DNA of 64,000 nucleotides. Origin: Spirosoma oryzae (lineage in GTDB: Bacteria > Bacteroidota > Bacteroidia > Cytophagales > Spirosomataceae). Where the stretch lies: positions 62,001 to 126,000 of the forward strand of contig NZ_PVTE01000013.1 of the NCBI RefSeq assembly GCF_003002825.1. Reading direction: 5' to 3'. Of this stretch, positions 53,252 to 62,629 are shown in pieces; the stretch's first letter is position 1; each line of letters begins with the position of its first letter. The translations under genes and the position numbers were made by a program. The notes below the pieces were generated by a model. It searched no databases. It saw nothing but the letters and a program-made list of their open reading frames with translations, and was not told the DNA's origin.

Positions 53252-53333
53252 GAGTATGCGCCGAAGCAGGAGAGTCGGGGCGGTCTGTAAAACCGTTGTT
53301 CATACTGAGTAGGTTCGAATCCTATCATACCCA
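53252..53333 (+). tRNA. tRNA-Tyr (GTA)
   Basis: Acceptor GAGTATG/CATACCC with an A-C mismatch at the second pair, anticodon arm GCGGT-CTGTAAA-ACCGT with anticodon GTA, a ~12-base variable region (short for a class II tRNA), T arm GTAGG-TTCGAAT-CCTAT. CCA is not encoded. It is the last gene of the unit; the mismatch may be real divergence or decay. Confidence 0.78.
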
Positions 53334-53442
53334 CTTTACTTACATAAACTTGTAAGATTCAAGAAAGGACAGCTCCTTGCGGCAACGCAATTGCTTATCG
53401 GGGCTGGCAGGGTATGGGGCGCGTAGACTGTATCGTGCAGTC

Positions 53443-54275
53443 ATGAGAAGCACCTTTTATCGATTGGCGGTTCTGTTTGTTTTTGTTCAGTTCAGCAGTT
53501 GCAAAACCGGCCCCACCCCAGATCCAGTCCCAACCACGCCTACCCGCGACAATAATCTGGCGATGGGCAACCCGTCGCATGCGGCAACGGCCGATATCAA
53601 TAACTATCTGCCTGACAAAGGCACGTATGTTATAAGTTACAATGCAGGGCGTAGTGGCCCTAACTGGGTGAGCTGGCGCCTGTCGGCAGCCTGGAAAGGG
53701 AGTGCGTCGCGCTACAGCGGCAACTTCATTCCCGATACAGAGTTACCGGGCGTAGCGTATCAGGTGAGCCATGCCGACTATACGAACACGGGCTTTGATC
53801 GGGGGCATATGTGTCCCAGCGATGATCGGGACAGTACGGCCGCCGAGAACCGCACAACGTTTCTGTTGACCAACATCGTCCCACAGGCCCCCACGCATAA
53901 CCGGCAGGCCTGGCGACTGTTGGAGGAGTATACACGATCATTGTTGACGGCGGGGAACGAATGCTATATCATCGCTGGCTCAACCGGGCAGGGTGGTACG
54001 GGGGATAATGGTACTGCGTCGACGCTGGCGAGTGGTAAACTGATCGTACCGAATGCTTTGTGGAAAGTGATTGTGGTACTGCCGGTGGGCAGCGACAATG
54101 TACAACGTGTCAATGCGCATACACGAATCATTGCGGTTTAGATGCCAAATACAAACCACAGTAGGAGAAGGAAAGTGGAGTGACAACCGGGTGAGTGTGG
54201 ATCAGATCGAGATTTACTATCGAATGTGCCGCAGAGCGTGCAGAGGACGATTGAAGCGAATGTTGATCAGCTAAC
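53443..54275 (+). pseudogene. DNA/RNA non-specific endonuclease lipoprotein, C terminus degraded
   Basis: From the ATG at 53443, a lipoprotein signal (FVFVQFSSC) precedes a His-Me-finger nuclease domain. [16 protein letters not shown] (~110-125, catalytic DRGH) and [15 protein letters not shown] (~145-160) are present. At 54139 a stop (TAG) sits where relatives have Trp (VW-MPNT), so the frame ends after 232 residues. The lost end is still readable as MPNTNHSRRR in the same frame, KWSDNRVSVDQIE in the next frame, and DLLSNVPQSVQRTIEANVDQL in a third, so two further frameshifts have accumulated. The catalytic core could still be made. Confidence 0.8.
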
Positions 54276-55208
54276 GCTACAATGTAGTTTTGGCAAACAG
54301 CAGACACGCACACGCTTAGCTGTCTTCTGGGGAGACCCTATTCAAGATGAAGTTGATCAATAATAACATGGGATGAGGTTAGAGTAGGGCGTTGCTACAG
54401 TAGCTTTTTCATGCTTTCGGCGATAGCAAGCGAGCCTCATTAAGGCTGGAATACAAGCAAACCCATAATCGAGATGCAGAATCAACATGCGCCTTGAGAT
54501 GGTACTTGCCCTGATACATCTGAGCAGAATCGTACATGTGAAAGCAGAGTTAGGAATAATCGCTATCGAATAGTACGCATGGATATTAAAAATATACTCT
54601 TCTCGTATTTATAATTATTAAAAGAATATTTATAGCTTTGAGGTATATGTCTAGTTAAGTATTTAGGAAAAACCTATCCTTTGTTAATTACCATGAAGGT
54701 AGATATTGAGTATAAAACCTAAGGAATCATACTCAAATGTGTGTTGACATACTCATAAAAACGAGATATAGTAATTAACGTATATTCATTAAGAGAAGCT
54801 TGTTTTCTGCCTTTGTACAGTATTATCTTCGATGCATTAACACTGAAGACTAGTGATACTGACGCATGTCTTTGGTGCATAAATCTCATTAAAAGGGCAG
54901 CTTTCACATCCTTTTCAGGCTGCAATACAAGTTGCTGTTTTCAATTACATAAACCTCAATACAAAATCTTTCAAGTATCAATCATCTGTATTCTGCCACG
55001 ATCCAGAGTAAAATACCTGTACAGAACGGCATTCAACTAAAACTAGGCTCTGCTGTCCGCTTCGACCTATTCAAGTGGTGTATTGTTACAGGTACCCACT
55101 AGTAGTAAAATCTTAATCTCTTTTCTAATCTGTATTGCTGTAAACAGCCTCATTTGTCCAGTAAATCCTATATAATCAATAGTTATAACCTTGCATAAAC
55201 TCTATCTT
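54276..55208. other. AT-rich non-coding gap
   Basis: 933 bases with only short frames, none convincing. The composition is very AT-rich compared with the first half of the window. I find no repeat, RNA or promoter I can support. It may be the end of the decayed island. Confidence 0.45.
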
Positions 55209-56780
55209 ATGAAGACTACTTTTTACCTGCTGATGATGCTGTCCTGCTTAAGTTTTTTACCCGCACTAGGGCAGGCGAAATACGATGACTTTCCAACCAC
55301 AGTGCCCCGTAACGCGGATGTTGGTAAGAAAAAATCGAACAAAGATGGCCCGTCAACCAACTTCGTACCTATTGGGACAAGCTGGGGCCGACGGGTGCTT
55401 TCCTATGCGTTTGAAAATGGGACTGACGATATAGCTGGCGATAACGAACGGCAGGCTATCCGGGATGCTTTCGCGTTGTGGGCCGCGCAGACTGACTTAG
55501 CCTTTGTAGAGACCTGTAATCCGAGCGAAGCTGACATCTCCTTTAAGTGGGCGTCGGGCTACCATGGCGATCCAAATTGTCCGGGTGGGGGCGCCTTCGA
55601 TGGTCGTTATACGGTTATCAATGGGCAATACGTGGGCGGGGCGATTCTGGCACACAATCTAGGCGGCCCAGCGCCAAATAGTTGCGATGGCCAGGCGGCT
55701 GATATCCACTTCGACGAAGATGAAGACTGGACGCTTGATCTGCGGGGGGACGGTAATCAAGCAATTGATTTAGTCAGTATAGCCGCTCACGAAATCGGGC
55801 ACGCCCTGGGCCTATTTCATACATCCGTGCAGGGTTCATTGATGTGGGCTACTTACGGAGGTTCGCACCGTTTCTTGGGTTCAGATGACATCGCGGGTAT
55901 TCAAAGCATCTACGGACCCCGGCAAAATGGTATTATCCGTTCACCTAATATTGACCTGAATACGCAACCAATATGCGGAGGGGTGATATTGGTTGTTGAT
56001 GCACCTGTCGGTACGTCGGTAAGCTGGTCTTCGTCGGATCCTAACGCCTTATCCGTTGGTAGTAATGGCTACGCTTCCCGGCAGAATAATTTTAACGGCC
56101 AGGTAACAGTAACAGCGGTGGTCAGTACGAACTGTAGCAGCGTTACGCTCACTAAAGTAGTAAGCGTAGGAGCGGGACGGACGGGCGGCACTTACAGCTA
56201 CGGTGGGAATACTTACAACGTAACTGGAAATACTGGTATTTCCGTATCCAACTCGTCGAATACAATTTACTTCAATCTCAATAATTCGACTGATCCCAAT
56301 GCATCCTACTCATGGAGCGTTACCAATACGAACGGAAATGTGTATCATAGTTTGAGTACGGGTAAGACCGGTTCAATCACATTAGGCGGGGGAGCTTCTG
56401 CAACGGTCACATGTACTATAGCAACGCCTTGCGGACAAACTTCCATTACGTTCTCGTGCTATAACTATAGTGGCTCATGGCTGGTGGCTTACCCCAATCC
56501 CACTAGCGATCTGATGACTGTCACTGCCTTTAAGGAGAGTGGGGGGCCAAGTGAAGAGCGATCATCCAGTAACAGAAGTGATGTAGGAATTAACGCTACC
56601 CCAACCGCAGCAGAAACAACCGTTAAACTTCTTGACAAGAACAACAACGTTTTACGAGAGGGTAAGCTCGTTAACGGTGAAGTCCAGTTTTCGCTAGCTC
56701 AATTGCCCAACGGCATTTATTATCTACAGATGAATACGGATGAGCGCCGTATCAAAAGGCAGATTGTTGTTCAACATTGA
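55209..56780 (+). CDS. Secreted matrixin-like metalloprotease with T9SS sorting domain
   Basis: A 523-residue protein from the ATG at 55209 (a TTG at 55191 adds six residues). Signal peptide 1-24, then an M10-type catalytic domain with the zinc motif HEIGHALGLFH at ~194-204 and a Met-turn region GSLMWATYGGSHRF. A central part (~245-420) is beta-rich with Ig-like repeats. The C terminus carries a type IX sorting domain: YPNPTSDLMTV then a late GIYYLQMNTDERRIKRQIVVQ. It is expected to be exported and anchored or released at the surface. It converges with the peptide-export cluster. Confidence 0.88.
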   Translation: MKTTFYLLMMLSCLSFLPALGQAKYDDFPTTVPRNADVGKKKSNKDGPSTNFVPIGTSWGRRVLSYAFENGTDDIAGDNERQAIRDAFALWAAQTDLAFVETCNPSEADISFKWASGYHGDPNCPGGGAFDGRYTVINGQYVGGAILAHNLGGPAPNSCDGQAADIHFDEDEDWTLDLRGDGNQAIDLVSIAAHEIGHALGLFHTSVQGSLMWATYGGSHRFLGSDDIAGIQSIYGPRQNGIIRSPNIDLNTQPICGGVILVVDAPVGTSVSWSSSDPNALSVGSNGYASRQNNFNGQVTVTAVVSTNCSSVTLTKVVSVGAGRTGGTYSYGGNTYNVTGNTGISVSNSSNTIYFNLNNSTDPNASYSWSVTNTNGNVYHSLSTGKTGSITLGGGASATVTCTIATPCGQTSITFSCYNYSGSWLVAYPNPTSDLMTVTAFKESGGPSEERSSSNRSDVGINATPTAAETTVKLLDKNNNVLREGKLVNGEVQFSLAQLPNGIYYLQMNTDERRIKRQIVVQH

Positions 56781-56787
56781 CCAGTTG

Positions 56788-56826
56788 CCCGGCTTTGTAA
56801 GTCAGTACAGTGATAACAAAGCCGGG
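56788..56826. terminator. Hairpin after the metalloprotease gene
   Basis: CCCGGCTTTGT and ACAAAGCCGGG form a perfect 11-bp stem with a 17-base loop directly downstream of the gene. Confidence 0.75.
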
Positions 56827-56844
56827 TCAGAAGTAACGAATTAA

Positions 56845-56890
56845 ATACAACTAAGCACCCGTCTCGTTTAGGGCGGGTGCTTAGTTGTAT
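56845..56890. terminator. Second hairpin with 17-bp stem
   Basis: ATACAACTAAGCACCCG and CGGGTGCTTAGTTGTAT form a perfect 17-bp stem with a 12-base loop, flanked by A/T runs on both sides. The rest of the gap to 57159 shows nothing I can support. Confidence 0.8.
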
Positions 56891-57159
56891 TTAGTGGTTG
56901 GCTTTACTGATTTCCTATTTATTAGTGAGTGTAGTCAATTAATACACAATGGTTGGTTAATTGACTATCTCAGCTAACGCTTCAACTGCCTGAGTTGTAT
57001 ATAGATCTGTTGCTCATGTGGATTAGGCCACACACAGTAGTATCCTATCAAACATTCAGTTTCTGTATAAGCGCTGCAATTTGATAGATGATACACCCAT
57101 CAGCACCTACTTAATAATAATTTTGATAATAGGTTTATGAGAAGTTTACGAATAAATTA

Positions 57160-58788
57160 CTAATATTTCGAAGCACTTTCTGACAGTTCACCCGTTAAGG
57201 GAGAATACAAGGAATATCGCACCAGATCGCTCATTCGATAAGGAGTTGGAAGTAATTTTCCATCAAGTATAATAGCGGGAGTGTAAATGAAATTATTCTG
57301 TTCGCTCCAAGCCTGAGTGTGACGAATTAGCTCATCCCATTGAGAACTCTGTGAATCAATTGGATACAAGTTCGCCCACGACTCAAAATTTCTTGACCCA
57401 AACCAAGAGTCAAGTGCAGATACTAGCTGCTCAGGTTGGTAGTTGGCAAGCGCGTACATATGTCGTACGACTTTAACCCGTTCATCTGAGGGATTATCGA
57501 TGTCGGCGACAAAGCGCATGATGATCCGTACACGGTCCGGAAAGCGAAAGAGTAATTCACTAAGATACTGATGAGCCAGCGCACAGGGCTTACAGAAAGG
57601 ATTACTAAGTACGATAATTGTAACAGGGCTTTGGGGATTTCCTAAACAAATATCAGCTGGTTCGTCAATATGCCCTAGTAATGATTGTTCACTTAATACA
57701 GCCTGAAAAATAGTTTTATTTTGCCGGATTGATAATAAGTCACGCTTCAGCTGATCAATTTGTTGATAGGAATTCAAGTAAGGTTTTATGATAATGTTCA
57801 CAAAGCCCACAATTGATAAGCAAGAAGCCAATAAATAAAAATCTGTGTAACTAAATGCCAACGGCTTACTGACTATTAGTCCCATGGTAATAGTCAGTAA
57901 CCAAATTAAACTCTGCACTCCTACGCATAAGGGGCACCACTGCTTAATTACCTTAGCTTGGTAATATATCGAAAATATGGTGTAAGGCATGCATAGTAAA
58001 CTTTCTACGAATAGAATCGCGATCAGACTAGGGGTTGATCCAGCAAACGCAGCAAGAAGTAAACACAAATAATTACCAGTGAAATAAATAAATCCAATTT
58101 CGGCCATACTGATAAGACCTCCTAGGGAGGCAGCAGGCGAACGTAGAACCCGCTTACAATTTGTCTTTGGGGTAAGCTGACAGAGGGATTGTAGGAGAGA
58201 GTGACCTGAATTATATTCTTCTCTGATCAATAACCAAGATAGTATACTGCCACCTAAATAGAACGTAGCTATTATAAATATAGCGGGATTAGACGTGAGT
58301 AGCCAACCCAAGCTGAGCAGAAAAATCAGAAAAAAGATCTGGAAAATTTTTCGAAAATTGGCTGCTACCTCCCGAGAATAGTTTGTCTTGTAATCAGCTT
58401 CTCCTGACTGTTTATCGGCCGCTACCAGTAAAGCGATTCCCGTCCATTTTGCGCTAAACTCCTTGTAATCTTCACGAATGACGCCTTGATCCGAATCGAA
58501 ATAAATTACTTCGTTATCTGATACAGATAATAAGTCGATAAAATAGGACTGCTCATCTCCCGCTGATAATTGAGCGATGGCGGGGAAGGGAAGAGAAACG
58601 AGTTGATCAGACTCCACGCGAATAGCTATTGTCTCAACATGCCATCGATGCAGAGCGGTCGCAATAGACTCCAGGCTAGACTGGTTTAGTTCCTGAAAAG
58701 TGCGTCGAATCGTTGTAGCCGTCACTGATACGTTCAACTGGCGCAAAATATGGCGTGTGATCTTATATTGATTATCAAAGTGGGTCAT
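57160..58788 (-). CDS. VKOR-thioredoxin fusion with degenerate C39-like N terminus
   Basis: A 542-residue membrane protein from the ATG at 58788 (a TTG at 58812 adds eight residues). Residues ~1-130 resemble a peptidase C39 domain but lack the catalytic Cys. Residues ~150-360 have several transmembrane helices with the VKOR CxxC (KQWCPLCVG) and the loop Cys (TNCKRVL). Residues ~385-540 are a thioredoxin-like domain with CKPC. VKOR-Trx fusions form disulfide bonds in exported proteins. As the last gene of the export cluster it could oxidise the exported peptide; the C39-like domain may bind its leader. The peptide itself is not in view. Confidence 0.82.
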   Translation of the reverse strand: MTHFDNQYKITRHILRQLNVSVTATTIRRTFQELNQSSLESIATALHRWHVETIAIRVESDQLVSLPFPAIAQLSAGDEQSYFIDLLSVSDNEVIYFDSDQGVIREDYKEFSAKWTGIALLVAADKQSGEADYKTNYSREVAANFRKIFQIFFLIFLLSLGWLLTSNPAIFIIATFYLGGSILSWLLIREEYNSGHSLLQSLCQLTPKTNCKRVLRSPAASLGGLISMAEIGFIYFTGNYLCLLLAAFAGSTPSLIAILFVESLLCMPYTIFSIYYQAKVIKQWCPLCVGVQSLIWLLTITMGLIVSKPLAFSYTDFYLLASCLSIVGFVNIIIKPYLNSYQQIDQLKRDLLSIRQNKTIFQAVLSEQSLLGHIDEPADICLGNPQSPVTIIVLSNPFCKPCALAHQYLSELLFRFPDRVRIIMRFVADIDNPSDERVKVVRHMYALANYQPEQLVSALDSWFGSRNFESWANLYPIDSQSSQWDELIRHTQAWSEQNNFIYTPAIILDGKLLPTPYRMSDLVRYSLYSPLTGELSESASKY

Positions 58789-58973
58789 ACTGATGTGTAT
58801 TTTTAATGCCAATAGTTTTAACGAGCCAATTTGCTTGAAAAAGATTTCGGATAGTAAATGAACAAGATTAATATAGTACTAGACTAGCATTAACAGAAGA
58901 TTATTAAATGTCATGAGTCAGCATACATGTTATGACCAAGTGACGAGTAGCTGCAGTTTATCGTCTCTCTGGT
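58789..58973. other. Gap between HlyD adaptor and VKOR gene
   Basis: A 185-base AT-rich gap with no convincing ORF, so it does not hold a precursor peptide gene that I can recognise. Confidence 0.4.
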
Positions 58974-60281
58974 TCAGTTGTATTCCCGGCTACTGTTGCT
59001 GATCAATTCTTTGAACTGATACACTATTTTTTCCAGAAGCCGGTGCGAATCTGTAATGACTTCTGCACTTCCTGTTAGGCCTACCTTATAGGGAAGACGT
59101 TGATCCGCACTTGTTTGCAAACCGGCTGGAAGGAGGACTCGGGCCAGTATAGAGCCATCTTTGGAAGGTATTTCGCTAATAGATACGATCTTTCCCCGTA
59201 CAACTCCATACCGCTCAAACGGGTAGGCTGCTAATTTAATTAATACTCGCTGGCCGATCCGGACTTGACCATAATTTTGCTGGGCAATTCGAATCTCTCC
59301 GAAATAACCTTTAGCCGTAGGAGTGACGAGAAATAATTCTTGACCACTTGTAATTGGTTGGTTTTCCTGAACCAGCGACGAATTGAACAAACGCCCATCG
59401 ACCGGGGCAAAAAGTATATATTGATGTTGCCAGTTTAGCACCGCTGCGCGCAGAATCTGTAAGCTCTGCATGAACGTCTTGCGCTCGTCGGACTGAGTTC
59501 GTTGTAATTCCAATAACTCGACCTGCTTACTGTGCTGATTTATCTGATTGGCCACCAATGCTGATTTTGTCTGCTGAAATGGTAACTGACGGGCTAACAA
59601 TTTGCTCTCTTCTCGTTTCAGATCAAGGGGAGAAATGACCCGTTGGGCCAACAACTGCTTCTGAATGGCAAACTCTTCTTCAGCCAATACAGCATCTTTC
59701 TGCTGGATAGTCTGTTGTTGCTCTAGGGCTTGAGTCGCTTGCTGTAAATCAGTCAGTTCCTGTTTTAATAAGTTCTGCTTTTGGCCATAAAAACCAGGCT
59801 CAAGGGAAGCACAGAAGGCAACGTAATCAGTATAGAATGTTTGAAAATTAGCTTGTAGCTCTCCCAGTTGTTGGAAGTGTGTCAAGTGCATACGGGATAC
59901 ATTCGCAAATTCCCCTTTTTCCATATAAGCTCTCGCGGCTGTTAGGGCTAGGCTTAGTCGGTGAATTTCACTTGGTTTAGCGAGACTTTCCAGATAAGCC
60001 AACGCCGTTTCTGACTTTACCCAGGCTCCATCCTTGACTAGTAGCCGTTTCAATTTACCGTCATGGGTAGCTAGCACTGCTTTTGGCGTGTTTACGGGCG
60101 TTAATAGAAATTCAGCGCGCACGATGTCAGGGTATTGAATCACCCAAGCGAGGACAATTAAGCTAAGTAGGATTAAAAAGATAACGCTAGTCCCCCAGTG
60201 CATAATCCAGTTGGGTGGCCGGGAAAGCATTTCCTGTGCTTCTTCCGATCGTAAATCCACGGGTGTAATAAGTGGGTCCAT
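58974..60281 (-). CDS. HlyD-family secretion adaptor
   Basis: A 435-residue protein with a transmembrane helix at ~30-50, a lipoyl half (TPVNTPKAVLATHDGKLKRLLVKDGAWVKS), two long coiled-coil helices (~90-260, including QQTIQQKDAVLAEEEFAIQKQL and KQVELLELQRTQSDERK), and a second lipoyl/barrel half (APVDGRLFNSSLVQENQPI). It links the ABC exporter to an outer-membrane channel. It starts one base after the exporter's stop codon. Confidence 0.9.
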   Translation of the reverse strand: MDPLITPVDLRSEEAQEMLSRPPNWIMHWGTSVIFLILLSLIVLAWVIQYPDIVRAEFLLTPVNTPKAVLATHDGKLKRLLVKDGAWVKSETALAYLESLAKPSEIHRLSLALTAARAYMEKGEFANVSRMHLTHFQQLGELQANFQTFYTDYVAFCASLEPGFYGQKQNLLKQELTDLQQATQALEQQQTIQQKDAVLAEEEFAIQKQLLAQRVISPLDLKREESKLLARQLPFQQTKSALVANQINQHSKQVELLELQRTQSDERKTFMQSLQILRAAVLNWQHQYILFAPVDGRLFNSSLVQENQPITSGQELFLVTPTAKGYFGEIRIAQQNYGQVRIGQRVLIKLAAYPFERYGVVRGKIVSISEIPSKDGSILARVLLPAGLQTSADQRLPYKVGLTGSAEVITDSHRLLEKIVYQFKELISNSSREYN

Positions 60282-60282
60282 G

Positions 60283-62604
60283 TCAAATACTTACTTCTAG
60301 TTGATTTTTTACCAGCTGCCAGTATGCTCCCTGTTGACGGATTAATTCCTCATGGCTTCCGGTTTCTATAATTTTCCCTTTGCCCAAAACAATAATCTTG
60401 TTGGCTTGGCGGACGGTACTTAATCGATGAGCCACAATCAACACAGTCCGGCTGGCAAAAAAAGTTTGCAGATTGTTGACAATGTCCGTCTCATTATTGG
60501 CATCCAAAGCATTAGTAGCTTCATCGAAAAAAATAAATTGGGGATCTTTGTAAACAGCACGCGCAATTAAAATGCGCTGCCGCTGCCCCTGAGAGATACC
60601 ATTTCCCTCAGCTCCGATCTTAGTATTGATACCAGCGGGTAGCCTATCTATAAACTCCTGAAGATTGGCCATCCGAACAGCCTGAGTTAAACGATTCCGG
60701 TCAATATGATCATCTCCCACCGCGATGTTGCGGGCAATGGTGTCTGAAAATAGGGCTCCATCCTGCATTACAACCCCGCATTGGCTTCGCCATTGAGAAT
60801 GATTAACGGAGCGCAGAGTAGAAGCACCCAGGCGTATTTCGCCCGTAAACGGTTCATAGAAGCGGAGCAGTAATTTTAATAGAGTTGTCTTTCCACTACC
60901 ACTCATACCAACGATGGCCGTTGTTGTTCCACTAGGAATAGTCAGGTTAATCCCTTCTAGGACCAGTTCATTACCGGCTCCTGGATAGCGGAAGGACAGA
61001 TTAACCATGTGAAGCGAAGCGGACAAAGGAAGTGGTATAGTTGCGCTGCCATCTTCAATTTGTTCATCGGCCAGAGTATGAATTTCATTAAGGCGCTCCA
61101 GGCTGAGTTTCGCATCCTGAAAACCCTGTACGAAACCCACCAATTGATCAATGGGAGCATTTAGCTGTCCAATAACATATTGCATGGCTAACATGCCTCC
61201 TAATGTTAGCTGACCATCAATCACTAATTTGGCCGCCAGACATGTAATCAGAACATTTTTACTTTCATTGAGAGCAAAGGTTCCGAATTGTTGAATCTGA
61301 CTGTACGTTAATCCTTTCGTTTGTAACCCGAACAGCTTAATTTGAATCCGTTCCCATCCCCAACGCATGGGTCTCTCTGCATTGGCGAGCTTGATGTCCT
61401 GCATACCCTGTATGAACTGGACAAGGTAATTCTGGTTCTTAGCGGCTAAATCAAATCGCAATGCATCCAATTTTCTTCGCTGCCTGAGAAAAAGGCTTAC
61501 CCATCCCACGTATAACAGAGTGAAAAGGCCAAAAATCAAGAAAATTGTACGGTTATAAATCAGTAAGACAACACCAAATATTAACAGATTAACAATCGAG
61601 AAAAAAACGGATAACGTCTGCCCAGTCAGAAATGATTGAATCCGGTTGTGATCACCAATCCGCTGCATAATATCTCCTAACTTCTTGGTGTCAAAGAATG
61701 ACAACGGCAGATTCATTAGTTTGATAAAAAAGTCGGATAGGATATTTAGATTAACGCGAGAACTTATGTGAAGCAGAATCCAGGATCGAATAAAATCGAT
61801 AGACAGACGGCCTGCAATCATCACTAGCTGAGCGGTCAGTACTAAGTAGATAAAAGACAGGTTTTGAGTATTGATGCCCACATCAACAATCGACTGCGTT
61901 AAAAAGGGAAATAGCAGTTGTAGGCCACTGGTGGCTAAAACGCCAAGTAGCAGTTGAACAAATAATCGCTTATAAGTTATTAAATAGAAACCAACGCTTT
62001 TGAAAGAGTAGGAAGTCATTTTTTCTTCGACTGTTTCGAAGAACGCGGGGGTAGGTTCAAGCAACAGGACTACGCCTTTATCGGTATTCCCCTGTCTCGT
62101 CGACAGCCAATGCTGACAGAATTCCTCAGCTGAGTAGGTTAATAAACCAGTCCCGGGATCGGCTACCTTTATAGTTATGGAGCGACTATTCTGGACTGCT
62201 GACAAAGAGGAAGTACCTTTACCTGTTTTCAGTTCGTAATCATCGCTTTCAGAATCTTCGGAAAAGCTTATTTTACGCCGTCCACCCATAATAGAAGCCA
62301 TCCAGTTGCGGGTCGCTTTTACTTCGTAAACAACCACGAAATGATTTTGATCCCAGTGAACGATGCAGGGCAAGGGCACCTTTGTTAATAATGTGTCAAA
62401 TGTGGCATGTGCTCCGAGGGTCCTGAGTCCGATCGTTTCACCGGCCTCCGCAATGCCCAACAACGAAACGCCTTCCCGATTAATCTGCGATTTATCCCGG
62501 ATCGACTGCGCGCTGAATGATCGGCCGTAATATTTAGCAATCATACGTAAACACGTCGGCCCGCAGTCCATCTGATCGTGCTGGCGGTAGAATGGAAATG
62601 ACAT
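60283..62604 (-). CDS. Peptidase C39-containing ABC exporter
   Basis: A 773-residue half-transporter of the bacteriocin/lantibiotic exporter type. The peptidase C39 domain has its catalytic Cys in QMDCGPTCLRMIA (Cys14) and His in HWDQNHFVVVYE (~88). A ~60-residue linker (after SIMGGRRKISFSED) precedes six transmembrane helices (~200-480). The nucleotide-binding domain has Walker A GMSGSGKTTLL, ABC signature ISQGQRQRILIARA, Walker B FIFFDEATNALD and the switch His in IVAHRLS. It should cut a double-glycine leader and export the peptide. Confidence 0.95.
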   Translation of the reverse strand: MSFPFYRQHDQMDCGPTCLRMIAKYYGRSFSAQSIRDKSQINREGVSLLGIAEAGETIGLRTLGAHATFDTLLTKVPLPCIVHWDQNHFVVVYEVKATRNWMASIMGGRRKISFSEDSESDDYELKTGKGTSSLSAVQNSRSITIKVADPGTGLLTYSAEEFCQHWLSTRQGNTDKGVVLLLEPTPAFFETVEEKMTSYSFKSVGFYLITYKRLFVQLLLGVLATSGLQLLFPFLTQSIVDVGINTQNLSFIYLVLTAQLVMIAGRLSIDFIRSWILLHISSRVNLNILSDFFIKLMNLPLSFFDTKKLGDIMQRIGDHNRIQSFLTGQTLSVFFSIVNLLIFGVVLLIYNRTIFLIFGLFTLLYVGWVSLFLRQRRKLDALRFDLAAKNQNYLVQFIQGMQDIKLANAERPMRWGWERIQIKLFGLQTKGLTYSQIQQFGTFALNESKNVLITCLAAKLVIDGQLTLGGMLAMQYVIGQLNAPIDQLVGFVQGFQDAKLSLERLNEIHTLADEQIEDGSATIPLPLSASLHMVNLSFRYPGAGNELVLEGINLTIPSGTTTAIVGMSGSGKTTLLKLLLRFYEPFTGEIRLGASTLRSVNHSQWRSQCGVVMQDGALFSDTIARNIAVGDDHIDRNRLTQAVRMANLQEFIDRLPAGINTKIGAEGNGISQGQRQRILIARAVYKDPQFIFFDEATNALDANNETDIVNNLQTFFASRTVLIVAHRLSTVRQANKIIVLGKGKIIETGSHEELIRQQGAYWQLVKNQLEVSI

Positions 62605-62629
62605 AGACGTCTGGGCTTACTTAGTAAGA

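Noticed and set aside
48403-53333. Nonsense suppression of the umuC and nuclease stops by the island tRNAs
   Set aside because: The anticodons are GCA, GAA and GTA; none reads TAA or TAG.
45000-54300. attL/attR direct repeats for the island, possibly the 3' end of one of the tRNA genes
   Set aside because: No second copy of any tRNA 3' end was seen near the integrase or at the other side of the island within the window.
54813-55040. 75-codon plus-strand ORF in the AT-rich gap
   Set aside because: It has unusual, Cys/Phe-rich composition and no codon bias, signal or neighbour to support it.
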